61,883 nucleotides of DNA from Actinomadura fibrosa (GCF_900659615.1 NZ_CAACUY010000033.1:1-61883); one strand, 5' to 3'; counted from the first letter of the stretch, positions 30,603 through 39,540 are shown. The notes: generated by a model from the letters alone, not told the origin. Program-made: numbers and translations.

Positions 30603-32240
30603 TCACTCGGTCCAGGGAGCCGGGACCACGTCCGCCGCCGCCTGGGACCACTGTCCGCTGAGGGCGTCGTAGACGGCGATCGGGGTCGCGCCGCCCTCGT
30701 CGGTCATGGCCCAGAGGCGGGTGCCGTGCGGTGGCCGCAGGGGAAGGCCTACGGGCCGTGCGGGTGCGGGTCCGCCGTCCGTGGGCCGGTGACCCTCGCC
30801 GGTCGGGGCGCCGAGTGGAGCGGACATCGCCGACGGAGGCGAGGCGGTGGGCACGGCCGGGTCGGCCGCGCGCGCTTCGTCCGGCATCGGGGTGGCCGGT
30901 GCCGGGGCGGGCTGTGGCGGGGCGGGAGGCGGAGGGGAGGCCGGCGGTGCGGACGCCGGGCTCTTGTCCACTCCTCCGGAGTCGATCGCCGCCTGCAACT
31001 CGGCCAGCGAGTAGGAGTCGATCGCGGTGTGCCGGTCGTCGGTGTACGGCGTCCCGTTGACGCTGGGGAGCGATCCGTTGGCCGCAGGGAGCGTGCCTCC
31101 GGCGACCGGGTTCGGGCCGGACAGCGCGTTGGGATCGACCGTGCCGTACGGGTTCGGGACGTCGCGCTGCTCAAGCGGCATAGAAGACGGCCCGGACGAC
31201 GTAGCCGAAGGCGACGAAGCGGGTGGCGCAGGTGGCGCTACAGGAGGCGGCGTAGTGGGCGTCGCCGGAGAGGGCGCTACGGCGGACGTCGCACCGTTCA
31301 GACGGGTCAGGGCGGACGGGTCCAGGAGCACTTCGCTGGGCAGCCCCGGGTTGATGGCGAGCTGCCAGGACGGGTCGGGCCAGCCGGACGCGAGGGAGGC
31401 GAACGAGGTGCGGCGGTAGAGGCCGGGATGCTGGTCCCCGGTGCGTGCCAGGGCGCCAGGGGAGGTGAAGACGGTGACGTAGGTGCCGGATCCGATCGTG
31501 ATGGTCGGCAGTTCGGCGCGGTCGGGGTCCTCCACCGCGTTCGCGGTCGCCGGGAGGACGGGGTCGGCGCTCGCGAGGAGGTCGAAGTAGGTGGCGTGGT
31601 CGCCGCGCTCCTTCGCCTCGGCGAGGCGCGGTTCGAGCAGGTCGGCGGAGGCGCCCGGCACGCCGTCGAGCGGGAGCGCCATGGGGCCGGACCCCAGCGG
31701 GTCGGGGCCCACCGGGTTCGACCCCACTGGGTTCGACCTCAGCGGGTCGGCCGACGACCGGCGCCGCGTGACGCGGGACCGGTCGGCGGTCTCGATGCCG
31801 AAGTCGAGCAGCTCGATGAGGCCGGTGCCGTGCCGGTGGAACGACTCGTAGACGAGGTCGGACGGGCGCCGGACGCCCTGGACGTCGCGGAGCGCCGTCA
31901 CCATGACGTCGGCCAGCCGCGCGTAGTCGCCGGCGGTGACGGCGGCCATCCCGCCGGGCGCGCCGCCCTCGGGCAGCTCCGTCCACCAGTTGCGGGGCGC
32001 GGGGTCGGCGGGCGGGCGCCAGCCCGCCTCGCTCATGACCTCCTCGTCGGCCGGCGTGAGAAGCAGCGGCCCGTCGAGGAAGTTGTTGCTCACGGCCTCG
32101 GCGTAGAGCCGGTCGGGCTCGCGCATGGCCTGGACGTAGTGCCGGCTCTCGTCGCGTTCGCGCACGATGAGGATGGTGTCCCGGTCGAGGCCCGCCAGCT
32201 CACGTCCCAGCCGCCGGGCGAACTCGGACCACTCCAACAA
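30603..32240 (-). CDS. Paralogous chaperone-like + SseB-domain protein with proline-rich C-terminus
   Basis: The product is about 545 residues from TTG 32240, which has GGGAG five bases upstream; GTG 32246 is an alternative. The N-terminus (EWSEFARRLGRELAGLDRD, HYVQAMREPDRLYAEAVSNN) aligns with that of the downstream gene. An SseB-like domain follows (VTVFTSPGALARTGDQHP, WQLAINPGLPSEVLLDP). Tandem NPVG/DPLG-like residues (SNPVGSNPVGPDPLGS) sit in the linker before it. The C-terminal 210 residues are Pro/Ala/Ser-rich and end in a short conserved-looking piece (RLWAMTDEGGATPIAVYDA), but the toxin-like domain of the neighbour is absent. It is probably a structural paralogue of 28492-30531. Confidence 0.7.
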   Translation of the reverse strand: MLEWSEFARRLGRELAGLDRDTILIVRERDESRHYVQAMREPDRLYAEAVSNNFLDGPLLLTPADEEVMSEAGWRPPADPAPRNWWTELPEGGAPGGMAAVTAGDYARLADVMVTALRDVQGVRRPSDLVYESFHRHGTGLIELLDFGIETADRSRVTRRRSSADPLRSNPVGSNPVGPDPLGSGPMALPLDGVPGASADLLEPRLAEAKERGDHATYFDLLASADPVLPATANAVEDPDRAELPTITIGSGTYVTVFTSPGALARTGDQHPGLYRRTSFASLASGWPDPSWQLAINPGLPSEVLLDPSALTRLNGATSAVAPSPATPTTPPPVAPPAPPASSPSATSSGPSSMPLEQRDVPNPYGTVDPNALSGPNPVAGGTLPAANGSLPSVNGTPYTDDRHTAIDSYSLAELQAAIDSGGVDKSPASAPPASPPPPAPPQPAPAPATPMPDEARAADPAVPTASPPSAMSAPLGAPTGEGHRPTDGGPAPARPVGLPLRPPHGTRLWAMTDEGGATPIAVYDALSGQWSQAAADVVPAPWTE

Positions 32241-32344
32241 GATCACTCCCTACGACCGGGGGGCGATCTCCCGGACCCCCGCGAGACCATCCGTGCCCGA
32301 GACCCGATGATTGTCGCCACGGACGCCGCGCGCAAACCGGGAGT

Positions 32345-33973
32345 TCACTCGGGCGGGGGTTCGTGACGCAGCACACGCAGCGCCGCGCGCAGCGCCTCGG
32401 GGCCGTCGCCGTGGCGATCGAGGACGTCGATGAGTTTGTGCAGGATCTCGTGGCGTTCGTAGCCCACGTCGAGCAGCGCCTGCGCGGTCTCCCACAGCTG
32501 GGGAGGGTCGCCTCTCCACAGGCGCTCCGTGAGCCGCTCGTGCGCGCTCAGGTGCGCCTCGTCCGCGCCGGGGTGCTCGAACTCCAGCATGATGCGGCGG
32601 TCGTCGGGATCGGCGGGGTCGAGGGTGGACAGGTCGATGGAGCCGTGCCGTCCGGTCTGGCGGTGGGTGCCGGACAGGAACGGCAGGGCGAACGCCCGGC
32701 GCGGCAGCGCCTCCAGCTCGCCGTCGGGGAGCAGCCGGTCGACGAGCTCGCGGTCGAGCCCGAACGCGGCCGGGTCGCGGTAGGCCTCGGCGAACTTGGC
32801 CGTGGCGTCCCAGACAGCGTCCAGCGTCGCCCTGATGCCCTCCTCGGGCAGCCCGGTGCGCTTGCCCGCCCACCGCACCCAGGCGGCCAGGACGTGCGGC
32901 ACGGCCTCCTGCTCGGTCGGCGACAGGAGCACCTTGCGGGGCAGCCAGTCGAGAAGGAACATCTCGCACTTGATGGGGCTGACCCGGAGCGGCCGTCCGA
33001 AGTCGTGGGTGCAGCCGTAGTCGATGATGCGGTCGACGCAGCGGCTTGCGGCCGACCGGTCGGACAGGTCCTCCGCCTCGTCGGAGGCGAGGAACCGGGC
33101 CGCGATCGTGGCGCGCCGGTCGCGCCCGTACACCGGCGGCTGGGGCAGGCGGCCGCCGGGCGGGAGGATGCCGACGCGCGCGCGCACGAACGCGTGGTAG
33201 GAGCCGAAGTTCTCGTTGACGGGCGGGTCGTCGATGTCGTCGGTGAGGTCGAGGGCGCTCTGCAGGAGCGCCTTGGTGTCGCGCGGGTCGAGCTGCTCGA
33301 ACCGCATCAGCGGGTTGTCGCGGCCCTCCCGCCGGCAGTGGTCGAGGAGCTTGTCGACCTGGGACGAGACCCACGCGTCCCGGATCATGCCGCTCGTCGG
33401 GGGCCGTCCGCTGCGCGCGGCGGCGCCGAACGGGTCGCCCTGGTACTGGAGGGCCCCGGCCTTGTTGCGGTCGACCAGGACGACGAGTGCGTGGCGCTCG
33501 GCGCCTCCGTAGGTGTAGGTGCAGACGACGGAGTCCTGGTCGCCGTAGACGTCCCTGGAGACGAAGCACTCCTCGGGGGCGACCATCCCGACGCGGTCGG
33601 CCCAGCCTGGGCGGGCCACGCCGCGCTCCATGAGTTCGAGCGCCGCCCGTTCGGCCTTGGCGGCCTGCCGCGGGGTGCCGAGGTAGGCCATGCCGGTGAG
33701 GAGCGCCAGGGCGGCCGGGGTGCCGGCCCGTCCGGCGTGGTCGACGAGGGCCTCGCCGATCACCTGCTCCACGTCGCCGCCCGGGACGTGGTGGCCCCAC
33801 CAGGACCCGAGGATCTCGCTGACGATCAGCTCGGCGTCGAGGGGGCTGCGGACGGCCAGCAGTTCGCGGGCATGGCGCAGCATGCCGTCGAAGATCGCGG
33901 AAACCTCGTCCGAGGGGGGCGTGCCGTCCCCGGCCGGATCCCCGGAGGAGCGGTGACGGCTTCGGGGACTCAC
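32345..33973 (-). CDS. Conserved actinobacterial protein of unknown function, first gene of the SseB/chaperone block
   Basis: The product is 542 residues from GTG 33973. It is soluble, mostly helical and leucine/arginine-rich. Recognisable stretches include SEILGSWWGHHVPGGDVEQV, YTYGGAERHALVVLVDRNKA and a helical end WETAQALLDVGYERHEILHK, similar to the C-terminal helix pair of DUF1841-type proteins. No catalytic motif is evident. It lies 104 bases upstream of the paralogous SseB-type gene on the same strand, so it is probably part of one transcription unit reaching to 28127. Confidence 0.65.
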   Translation of the reverse strand: MSPRSRHRSSGDPAGDGTPPSDEVSAIFDGMLRHARELLAVRSPLDAELIVSEILGSWWGHHVPGGDVEQVIGEALVDHAGRAGTPAALALLTGMAYLGTPRQAAKAERAALELMERGVARPGWADRVGMVAPEECFVSRDVYGDQDSVVCTYTYGGAERHALVVLVDRNKAGALQYQGDPFGAAARSGRPPTSGMIRDAWVSSQVDKLLDHCRREGRDNPLMRFEQLDPRDTKALLQSALDLTDDIDDPPVNENFGSYHAFVRARVGILPPGGRLPQPPVYGRDRRATIAARFLASDEAEDLSDRSAASRCVDRIIDYGCTHDFGRPLRVSPIKCEMFLLDWLPRKVLLSPTEQEAVPHVLAAWVRWAGKRTGLPEEGIRATLDAVWDATAKFAEAYRDPAAFGLDRELVDRLLPDGELEALPRRAFALPFLSGTHRQTGRHGSIDLSTLDPADPDDRRIMLEFEHPGADEAHLSAHERLTERLWRGDPPQLWETAQALLDVGYERHEILHKLIDVLDRHGDGPEALRAALRVLRHEPPPE

Positions 33974-34056
33974 GCCCCCAGTTTCTCAGATCCAGCGCCG
34001 GACGTTGTCCAGGACACCGGGGAAGACCGCAATGGGACGCACGCGGTCTCCCGTGG

Positions 34057-34380
34057 TCAGCCGTCGATGTCGCCGCCGGAGAGGCCGTCCCGCCGGCGGC
34101 GCGCCGTGGGGGAGGCGTCCGGCGGTGCGGTGTGCTCGTCGGAGTGCCCTCCCGGCGACCGTCCGGAGGGCGGTTCCGACTTCACCTTCCCCAGCAGATG
34201 CTCGCGTGCCATCCGCTCGACCCGATCGGGTGTCGCGTCGAGCCCCAGGTGGGTCATACGCGCATGGACGTCGGTGACGCAGCGCCGGACGGCCTCGGAC
34301 GGGACGTCCGCGAACTCGTCCGCGAGGCGTCGCGTGAGCGCGTCGCGTGCCTCGCTTCGCTGGTCGGTCAGTGCAGGCAT
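34057..34380 (-). CDS. Small protein with three-helix bundle domain
   Basis: The product is 107 residues from ATG 34380, with GGAGGTG seven bases upstream; longer frames lack a better start. Residues about 5-68 form three amphipathic helices (RSEARDALTRRLADEFADVP, SEAVRRCVTDVHARMTHLG, TPDRVERMAREHLLGKV), matching the three-helix bundle (DUF3562-like) pattern of short actinobacterial proteins. The last 40 residues are charged and disordered. Function unknown. It lies between the cytochrome gene and the SseB block, on the same strand. Confidence 0.65.
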   Translation of the reverse strand: MPALTDQRSEARDALTRRLADEFADVPSEAVRRCVTDVHARMTHLGLDATPDRVERMAREHLLGKVKSEPPSGRSPGGHSDEHTAPPDASPTARRRRDGLSGGDIDG

Positions 34381-34523
34381 CTGCGCACACCTCCGCGAAC
34401 GGGTTCCGGCGGACGGGGCCGCACCGCCGGCCGAGGACGAAGCGCTCGCGGACCGAACCGGCTCAGGGAGCTTCCGCCCGCACCCCGCCTCGATGTCTAA
34501 TTCCAGCGCTTTTGTCGGGAGAG

Positions 34524-35285
34524 TCAAGATGTATCCGGGCGACGTCTGGCAAATTCTGGATGTCCTTCGTCACCCGGCCCGTTTTCCGTGGCCTCGGTGC
34601 CCTTTCCCGCGGTGTCCGCCCAGCCCGCGTGGTGTCTCAGCGCCCAATCACGGTCCACCCGCCCGGTGAGCATCCCGGTGAGCGCGTCGCGATCCCGCAA
34701 CGCCTCCCACAGGTGCCCGGCCGTCACCACGAGGACCACCAGGAAGAGCCAGTCATGGACGAACGTGGCCCCGGTGCGCCACCGGTCCGGCCACGGGTCG
34801 GGGAACGTGAGGATCTCGCCCGTGCCGAGCATCACCAGGATGGCGCCCGCGGTGAACGCCGCGTTCAGCTTCTGCCCCGCGTTGAACTTGCCGACCGGCA
34901 GGATCCCGCGTCCACCCCGTACCGCGCGGCGGTCGCGGCGCCTCAGCCATTCCCAGTCGTGCGGGGCGAACCTGTTCAGCCGCCTCAGGTCGGCCCTGAA
35001 CGCGCGCGACAGGAGCCCCAGGACGATGGGGACGGGCAACGCGAACCCGCACCACACGTGCACCGTCTTGATGAGCTCTCGGCGCCCCGCCAGCGTGGAC
35101 AGGGCGGGGAAGTACAGGAATGCCGCCGTCGTGACGCAGGTCAGCATCAGCAGGGCGGTGACATGGTGGATCGACCGTTCGGCGCGCGTGAACCGCGCCA
35201 GCCGCTCCGACCGCTCCGACCGCTCCGACCGCTCTGACCGCTCTGGCCGCTCCGGCTGCGGGTGGACGGGCTCAGGTGGGCGCAT
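34524..35285 (-). CDS. Cytochrome b561-type membrane subunit
   Basis: The product is about 253 residues from ATG 35285, which overlaps the upstream oxidoreductase stop; GTG 35291 is also possible. After a cytoplasmic tail of repeated RSE triplets there are four membrane helices with paired histidines: IHHVTALLMLTCVTTAAFLY, TVHVWCGFALPVPIVLGLLS and FVHDWLFLVVLVVTAGHLWE. This is the di-haem pattern of formate-dehydrogenase/b561 cytochromes. With the adjacent molybdopterin-binding protein it forms a YedZY/sulfite-oxidase-like membrane redox pair transferring quinol electrons. Confidence 0.85.
   Translation of the reverse strand: MRPPEPVHPQPERPERSERSERSERSERLARFTRAERSIHHVTALLMLTCVTTAAFLYFPALSTLAGRRELIKTVHVWCGFALPVPIVLGLLSRAFRADLRRLNRFAPHDWEWLRRRDRRAVRGGRGILPVGKFNAGQKLNAAFTAGAILVMLGTGEILTFPDPWPDRWRTGATFVHDWLFLVVLVVTAGHLWEALRDRDALTGMLTGRVDRDWALRHHAGWADTAGKGTEATENGPGDEGHPEFARRRPDTS
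35202..35255. repeat. 9-bp in-frame tandem repeat, six units
   Basis: Six consecutive units of CCGCTCCGA and close variants encode repeated Arg-Ser-Glu triplets in the N-terminal tail of the cytochrome b-type protein (minus strand). Because the unit is a multiple of three, copy-number changes would alter tail length without breaking the frame. Confidence 0.9.
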
Positions 35286-35976
35286 CGTCACGTCCGTTCG
35301 ACCGCCCGACCCAGGCGTCCACGTCGTAGCCCCGGTCCTCCCAGTAACCCGGACGGACCCTGTCGGTGAGCTCTATCCCGCCCAGCCACTTCAGCGACTT
35401 GTAGCCGTACATGGGCGCCACGTACAGCCGCACGGGCCCGCCATGGTCGTGACTGATCGCTCCACCCTCCATCTGGGTGGCCACAAGGACATCACGACGC
35501 CGCGCCTGCTCCAGGGTCAGCGACTCCGTATAGGTGCCGTCGAACGACGTGAACCGGACCGCTTTCGCCGCGGGGGAGACGCCGACCGCGTCCAGGAGGT
35601 CGGGCAAGGCCACCCCCACCCAGCGCACGTCCGGCACCCGCCAGCCCGTCACGCACTGGAAGTCCTTGTCGAGGACGGTCTGCCGCAACCTCGCCAGATC
35701 GGCCATACCGAAGGTGCGCGGCTTGTTCACCAGCCCGTCCACGGTCATACGCCAGTCGGCGGCGCTGTAACGCTTCACGCTTCCGGTGACCGTGTAGTAA
35801 CGGAAACCGCCGGCCGCCGGCAGGACGTTGCCGATCTCCCCCACCGGCGCCAGCGCGCGGTTCACCTTCTGCTGCAGAGCGCCCCCCACGGCGGCCCCCG
35901 CCACGCCGAGGCCGAGCATCCCGAGCACCACCCGCCGGCCAACGGGAGTGCCTTCTGCCGGTTCGTCCGCGTTCAC
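35272..35976 (-). CDS. Molybdopterin-dependent oxidoreductase (sulfite oxidase / MsrP-like)
   Basis: The product is 234 residues. The N-terminal GRRVVLGMLGLGVAGAAVGG looks like a Tat-type or Sec membrane signal, with the RR pair but not the full Tat consensus. The Mo-ligand cysteine is C108 in LDKDFQCVTGWRVPDVRWVG. MEGGAISHDHGGPVRLYVAP and YGYKSLKWLGGIEL are the pterin-binding and closing motifs of the sulfite-oxidase fold. It is upstream of and overlaps the cytochrome b gene, giving a catalytic plus electron-transfer pair that probably reduces an extracytoplasmic substrate such as methionine sulfoxide. Confidence 0.9.
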   Translation of the reverse strand: MNADEPAEGTPVGRRVVLGMLGLGVAGAAVGGALQQKVNRALAPVGEIGNVLPAAGGFRYYTVTGSVKRYSAADWRMTVDGLVNKPRTFGMADLARLRQTVLDKDFQCVTGWRVPDVRWVGVALPDLLDAVGVSPAAKAVRFTSFDGTYTESLTLEQARRRDVLVATQMEGGAISHDHGGPVRLYVAPMYGYKSLKWLGGIELTDRVRPGYWEDRGYDVDAWVGRSNGRDDAPT

Positions 35977-36128
35977 GTCTCTATTCGAGCACCGTCGCCG
36001 CCGTTCCCGCCACGATCGGGCGAGGTCCGTAAGACTTCTGACAGATTCAAGACTTCTGACGGATTCCGTCCCCGAGCGGCCGGTCTCGCCCCGGGGCGTC
36101 CGGGGGGCCGGGTCCTAAGCTGGGCCGC

Positions 36129-36710
36129 ATGGCCACGAAGGTGCAACTGACACAGCGGCCGGAGGCCGACGAACTGCTCGGACGCAGCCCGCTCGCCGCG
36201 CTGGTGGGCATGCTGCTCGACCAGCAGGTCCCGATGGAGTGGGCGTTCTCCGGGCCGTACACGATCGCCCAGAGGCTCGGGTCCGAGGACCTGGACGCCC
36301 ACGAGATCGCCGCGTACGACCCCGAGCGGTTCGCAGCGCTGCTGTCGGAGAAGCCGGCCGTCCACCGCTACCCCGGCTCGATGGCGAAGCGGGTGCAGCA
36401 GTTGTGCCAGTACGTCGTGGAGCACTACGACGGGGACGCGGAGCGGATCTGGAAGGACGTGGACGGCGGCAAGGAACTGTTCAAGCGCCTCAACGCGCTG
36501 CCCGGGTACGGCAAGCAGAAGGCGCAGATCTTCGTGGCGCTGCTCGGCAAGCAGTACGGGGTCCGGCCGGAGGGCTGGCGCGAGGCCGCCGGCCCGTACG
36601 GCGAGGAGGGCTCCCACCGGTCGGTCGCGGACATCACGGGTCCGGAGTCGCTCGCCAAGGTGCGGGCCTTCAAGGCCGAGCAGAAGGCCGCCGCCAAGAC
36701 CGCCAAGTAG
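36129..36710 (+). CDS. HhH-GPD-type base-excision DNA repair protein
   Basis: The product is 193 residues. The segments PLAALVGMLLDQQVPMEWAF and FKRLNALPGYGKQKAQIFVA (helix-hairpin-helix) are typical of the compact actinobacterial HhH-GPD family. The aspartate and lysine usually used by AlkA or endonuclease III are not in the standard positions. The C-terminus ends in an Ala/Lys-rich stretch (EQKAAAKTAK) and the stop codon is the first unit of a downstream 13-bp repeat array. Divergent orientation from the molybdopterin gene leaves a 152-base intergenic region. Confidence 0.85.
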   Translation: MATKVQLTQRPEADELLGRSPLAALVGMLLDQQVPMEWAFSGPYTIAQRLGSEDLDAHEIAAYDPERFAALLSEKPAVHRYPGSMAKRVQQLCQYVVEHYDGDAERIWKDVDGGKELFKRLNALPGYGKQKAQIFVALLGKQYGVRPEGWREAAGPYGEEGSHRSVADITGPESLAKVRAFKAEQKAAAKTAK

Positions 36711-36795
36711 GACGGCGAAGTAGGACCGCCAAGTAGGACGGTCGAGTAGGCCGGTCGACTGAGGTGGCCGGGTAGGGCGGCCTGGTGAGGCGGCC
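36705..36795. repeat. 13-bp tandem array beginning at a stop codon
   Basis: Seven consecutive 13-bp units with the pattern AAGTAGGACGGYC run from 36705, decaying with distance (AAGTAGGACGGCG, AAGTAGGACCGCC, AAGTAGGACGGTC, GAGTAGGCCGGTC, and so on). The first unit includes the TAG stop of the glycosylase gene. The rest of the 540-base gap to 37251 holds no gene I can support; only a GGGAGC / GCTCCC hairpin at 37168-37187 stands out upstream of the phosphatase. Confidence 0.85.
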
Positions 36796-37251
36796 GAACA
36801 GGGTGGAACAGGGCGGTCGAGCAGGCCGCCGGACAATCGGCCTAGCAGGGACGAGTCCGGCGGACGGGGCGGCGGCCCGGACCTGCTTTGCCGTCTTTTT
36901 GCCTGGTGAAGCGGGCGGCGCGCGGGAGGTTTTGGCGGTGTCCGGAACTCGCCGAGCGATGCGAGATCACGGCCCGCGGCACCCGGGCGCCGTAACATCT
37001 CCTACTCGCCGTCCGAGCGGATCGCCATCCGGTGCCCGCGGGGACGGCGTCCGAATCCGAGGTTGTCGCCTGGGGCCGAAGGGACAAGGATGTCCATCAG
37101 GGCTTCCGTAGGCGGCGAACCATCGGGATGATGAGAACCTGACTCCGATCGGTGTTGTGATGGAGGCGGGAGCGCTAGCCTGCTCCCATTCACTCATAGT
37201 GATGAAAACTTGCCGCGCGGTACGGGACCTTCTGGGGCGGAGGTGTTGTCC

Positions 37252-39378
37252 ATGAGCACCGAGACGTCCGTTCCGCATCCCCGCGTCTCAGGGGTGGAGG
37301 GCCAGCCCATGGATGCGTCCGACGCCGCGCTGTACGCGACCCTGCTCAAGGAGGCCCCGGGCGGGCTGGCGTTCTTCGACGGCGACCTGCGCTGCCGCCG
37401 CGCCAACGACGCGCTCGCCGCGCTGCTCCGGGTGCCCGTCCGCGATCTCCAGCAGCGGCGGCCGTCCGAGGTGCTGCCCGGGAACCTGGCGACGGCGTTC
37501 GAGACGGCGCTGCGGAAGGTCCTCGCCGAGGACCGCCCGCTCAGCGACCTGGACCTCGTGGTCCCGACCGGCGATCCGCCCGGCGACGCGGCGCTCGCCA
37601 CGGCCGTCGAGGAACGGATCCTGGCCTGCACGTGGCTGCCCGCCCGCGGCCCGGACGGGCAGGCGCTCGGCGTCGTCCTGACGGCCCTGGACGTGACGGA
37701 GCGGCGCCGGGCCGAGGAGGTCATCCGCCGCAAGGAGCAGCGCTACCGGTCGCTCGTGGAGGCCAGCGCCCAGGTGGTGTGGGTCGCCGCGCCGGGCGGC
37801 GGCGTCATCGACGACGCGCCCGAGTGGCGCGCGATCACCGGCCAGACGCCCGACGACTACGCGGTCGGCGGATGGCTGTCGGTGATCCACCCGGAGGACC
37901 GGCCCCGCATCGAGGCCACCTGGCGGGAGTGCGTCGAGGACAACCGGGTCTTCGAGACCAACTACCGGGTCCGCACGAAGAGCGGCACCTACCGGCACTT
38001 CGACGTCCGTGCCGTGCCCATCTGGCAGGGCGGCGCGGTCATCGAGTGGGTCGGCGCCAACACCGACGTCACCGGCCAGCGCGAGGCCGAGGAGATGCGC
38101 GGGCGGCTGACCGAGCAGCTCTCCGCCGCCGCGCTGCGGACCGCGCGCCTCCAGCAGGCCACGTCCATGCTCGCCGAGGCGCTCACCGTCTCGCAGGTCG
38201 TCCAGGTGATCACCGAGGTGGGCCGGTCGGCGATCGGCGCCGACTACTCCGCGGTGGCGCTGCTGGACGACGACAAGCTGCGGCTGAGCATCGTGGCGCC
38301 GTCCCAGCCGGGCGGCGAGGGCGAGGCCCGGCCCGCCTCCCGCGACGACATCAAGGTCAGCGACCAGACGGTCATGTCCGTCGCGGTCCGCGAGAGCCGG
38401 CCGTTCCTGGCCGAGCACCCCGACAGCCTCCGCCTCCAGCTCGGCCACGACGAGAAGGGCCTGTTCGCCCAGCACACGGGGGAGCGCGCCTGGGTGGGCC
38501 TGCCGCTGCTGGCCGCCGGCGCACCGATCGGCGCGCTGCGGTTCTCCTTCACCCGGCCGCGGGAGATCACCGAGGAGGAGCGGGTCTTCCTGGAGGCGCT
38601 CGCCGGCCAGTGCGCGCTGGCGGTGGAGCGGGCGCTGCTGTTCGAGCGCGAGCACAAGACCGCCGAGGAGCTCCAGCGCAGCCTCCTGCCGAGCGATCTC
38701 CCGCAGCTGCCCGGCATGGTCCTCGCCGCCCGCTACAACCCGGCGACGCGGCACGTCCAGGTCGGCGGCGACTGGTACGACGTGTTCCGCCTCCCCGACG
38801 ACCGGCTCGCCGTCGCCGTCGGGGACGTCATGGGCAAGGGCGTGCTCGCCGCGGCCGGAATGGGACGCGTCCGCAACGCCCTGCGCGCCCTCGCGCTGAA
38901 CGATCCGCGGCCCGCCGCGGTCCTCGCCGGCCTCGACCGGCTGTTCAGCGCCACCGAGGACGAGGAGCAGTTCACCACGGTCGCGTACGCGGTCATCGAC
39001 CCGGAGACCGGCCGCGGCGCCTTCAGCAACGCGGGCCACCCGCCGCCCCTGCTGATCTCGCCCGACACGCCCGCGCGGGTCAGCACGCGGGAGCCCGGCA
39101 CACCCCTCGGCTGGCCGAGCCAGCGGCAGCAGACAAGTTTTTCCATCGAGACCGGCAACACTGTGGTCTTCTATTCCGATGGACTTGTGGAGAACCGTAG
39201 ACGCGGGGTGGACGCCGGGCTGGAGGAGCTCGTCGCCGTGGCGGCGGACGCCCCGCCCGAGGTGGTAGGAGATCCCGAGAGACTCGTCGACTTCCTGGTC
39301 GATCGGATGCTTGCCGGATACGAGCAGGTGGACGATGTGACCGTGCTTGCCCTGCACGTCCCGCCGAAGCCCGCGTGA
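37252..39378 (+). CDS. PAS-PAS-GAF-PP2C (RsbU/SpoIIE-like) serine phosphatase
   Basis: The product is 708 residues. ATG 37252 follows GGAGGTG. Residues about 25-150 are a degenerate PAS domain. About 160-285 is a clear PAS/PAC (WVAAPGGGVIDDAPEWRAI, TYRHFDVRAVPIWQGGAVIE). About 310-465 is a GAF domain, and 475-705 the PP2C-type SpoIIE phosphatase (QVGGDWYDVFRLPDDRLAVA, VGDVMGKGVLAAAGMGRVRN, YSDGLVENRR) with its metal-binding aspartates. Such proteins dephosphorylate anti-anti-sigma factors in response to cytoplasmic signals. No anti-sigma partner is adjacent. The next gene is the primary sigma factor, 254 bases downstream. Confidence 0.92.
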   Translation: MSTETSVPHPRVSGVEGQPMDASDAALYATLLKEAPGGLAFFDGDLRCRRANDALAALLRVPVRDLQQRRPSEVLPGNLATAFETALRKVLAEDRPLSDLDLVVPTGDPPGDAALATAVEERILACTWLPARGPDGQALGVVLTALDVTERRRAEEVIRRKEQRYRSLVEASAQVVWVAAPGGGVIDDAPEWRAITGQTPDDYAVGGWLSVIHPEDRPRIEATWRECVEDNRVFETNYRVRTKSGTYRHFDVRAVPIWQGGAVIEWVGANTDVTGQREAEEMRGRLTEQLSAAALRTARLQQATSMLAEALTVSQVVQVITEVGRSAIGADYSAVALLDDDKLRLSIVAPSQPGGEGEARPASRDDIKVSDQTVMSVAVRESRPFLAEHPDSLRLQLGHDEKGLFAQHTGERAWVGLPLLAAGAPIGALRFSFTRPREITEEERVFLEALAGQCALAVERALLFEREHKTAEELQRSLLPSDLPQLPGMVLAARYNPATRHVQVGGDWYDVFRLPDDRLAVAVGDVMGKGVLAAAGMGRVRNALRALALNDPRPAAVLAGLDRLFSATEDEEQFTTVAYAVIDPETGRGAFSNAGHPPPLLISPDTPARVSTREPGTPLGWPSQRQQTSFSIETGNTVVFYSDGLVENRRRGVDAGLEELVAVAADAPPEVVGDPERLVDFLVDRMLAGYEQVDDVTVLALHVPPKPA

Positions 39379-39540
39379 CACCCGCCGAAGACGGCCCGAA
39401 GACGGTGTAGTACGTACGAAGGACCGTCCCGCGCCCTCTAAGGTGGAGTGTTACCGGGCAGGACATCAACGCGGAATGCGCAGCAGTGCCAGAATGCTTG
39501 ACCCTAGTAAGAGCGGGTACGCTGCGGTCCCGCACCGGGA

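Noticed and set aside
32363..34669. 768-codon plus-strand frame opposite the SseB/chaperone block
   Set aside because: It mirrors the codon bias of the minus-strand genes, has no domain and crosses several real gene boundaries.
39474..39502. GGAAT followed by a GTT-like element as a SigR-type promoter for hrdB
   Set aside because: After 18 bases the sequence is GCT rather than GTT, so the -10 does not match.
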